From assembly GCF_000247815.1 (NCBI RefSeq), contig NC_021673.1, forward strand, positions 111,840,766 to 111,904,765: a stretch of 64,000 bases of DNA. The letters run 5' to 3'. Origin of the DNA: Ficedula albicollis (lineage: Eukaryota; Chordata; Aves; Passeriformes; Muscicapidae). Positions 63,321 to 64,000 of the stretch are shown here, piece by piece. Below the pieces are notes generated by a model. It had not been told where the DNA came from, searched no databases, and was given only the letters and a program-made list of their open reading frames with translations. The first letter of the stretch is position 1, and each line of letters starts with the position of its first letter. The position numbers and the translations under genes are program-made.

Positions 63321-64000
63321 TCCAGGTATCATTACAATGAAAGACAAGCTTTCAGATGGAACTAAAAGTTGTGCAAATAATATAAACCATAAGCTTGTTT
63401 CCTGCCTGCACATCTCCCAAAACAGAATCAGCTTGTGCCACCAGCCTCTAGATTCTCTGCAACTTCCTTTTTTCAGTCTCTCAGAGACTAACAGGGCAGC
63501 AAATCTTGGTATCATTCTGACCAGCTTGCCTACCCCAAGGTCCTCAGGATGCATCCCACACATTCCAGTGGCTCCTATTGCTTTAATTATTGTTTATCCC
63601 TGTGTCTATGGAAAGAACTGTACTTGGATATGGGTTTAGAAGGGAATTTTTTTTATCTACCTAGAAAATTGCTTGGGTTAGCTGCTAGGAGACAGAACTT
63701 ATCAGCTGGAAATAGCACTAGAAAAAAAAAGGTTTGCATCCCAGTTAAATATTAGAAGTAGACAACTGGGCTAGGGGAAGATTTCTAACTGCTGGTGACA
63801 GTGGAGAACCAGAAGGCATTAGCTGGGGAGGTGAAGGAGCCTTTATCCCTGGATCAACTAGGATAAATGCAATTTCAAAATTGTTCACATTTATCTGGTG
63901 AACTAGACATTTTTGTCTGATATCTGCCTGCCCTCCTTCCTATGCCAGAGCCAAACAGAGAGACATACCAAACACTGTCACCAACTTCATCAGATCAGCC
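63321..64000. other. unassigned sequence
   Basis: No gene or named repeat was recognised to the end of the window. Confidence 0.4.

Overview
The window looks like a gene-poor, AT-rich stretch of a bird nuclear genome. The basis is the repeat content: several CR1 LINE copies (the dominant avian retroelement), among them one with the typical CR1 3' end motif, no mammalian SINEs, and long simple pentanucleotide arrays. No bacterial, phage or organellar gene structure is present. Nearly all long open frames are simple-repeat artefacts, decayed CR1 coding sequence, or chance frames. The species was not identified.

Layout. A 5'-truncated CR1 lies on the minus strand at 299-1598 and carries a foldback and a triplicated block. 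An older CR1-like LINE (minus) lies at about 2385-3135. From 3.1 to 24.4 kb I see mostly unassigned AT-rich sequence with a CpG-bearing patch (5150-5640), a degenerate repeat (13595-14300), several short tandem duplications and one possible 39-nt microexon (16388-16426). A 224-nt poly-C run sits between two perfect 26-bp direct repeats at 24.4-24.7 kb. A pure (GAATA)177 array at 26062-26946 is joined directly to the 3' end of a minus-strand CR1 fragment. From 27.2 to 40.5 kb is mostly unassigned, with an old CR1 scrap near 29.1 kb and a perfect 21-bp inverted repeat at 33.0 kb.

The main mobile element is a plus-strand CR1 at 40801-45510. It contains a roughly 690-bp (GGGAA)n expansion in its endonuclease-coding part and a tandem duplication of 1,248 bp, with no difference seen, across its endonuclease/RT region. 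The flank to 64 kb holds a 954-nt poly-C run (48975-49928), a nested duplication at 56.7-57.1 kb, and a 361-nt poly-C run bounded by A17 on both sides (61257-61617).

The best candidate for a cellular gene is a plus-strand first coding exon at 59388-59435: a strong Kozak ATG, a 16-codon hydrophobic signal-peptide-like leader and a consensus splice donor, with a TATA-like element and G-rich box upstream. Its identity is unresolved. The three poly-C runs are most likely assembly artefacts, and the duplication inside the large CR1 needs checking against reads before it is treated as biology.
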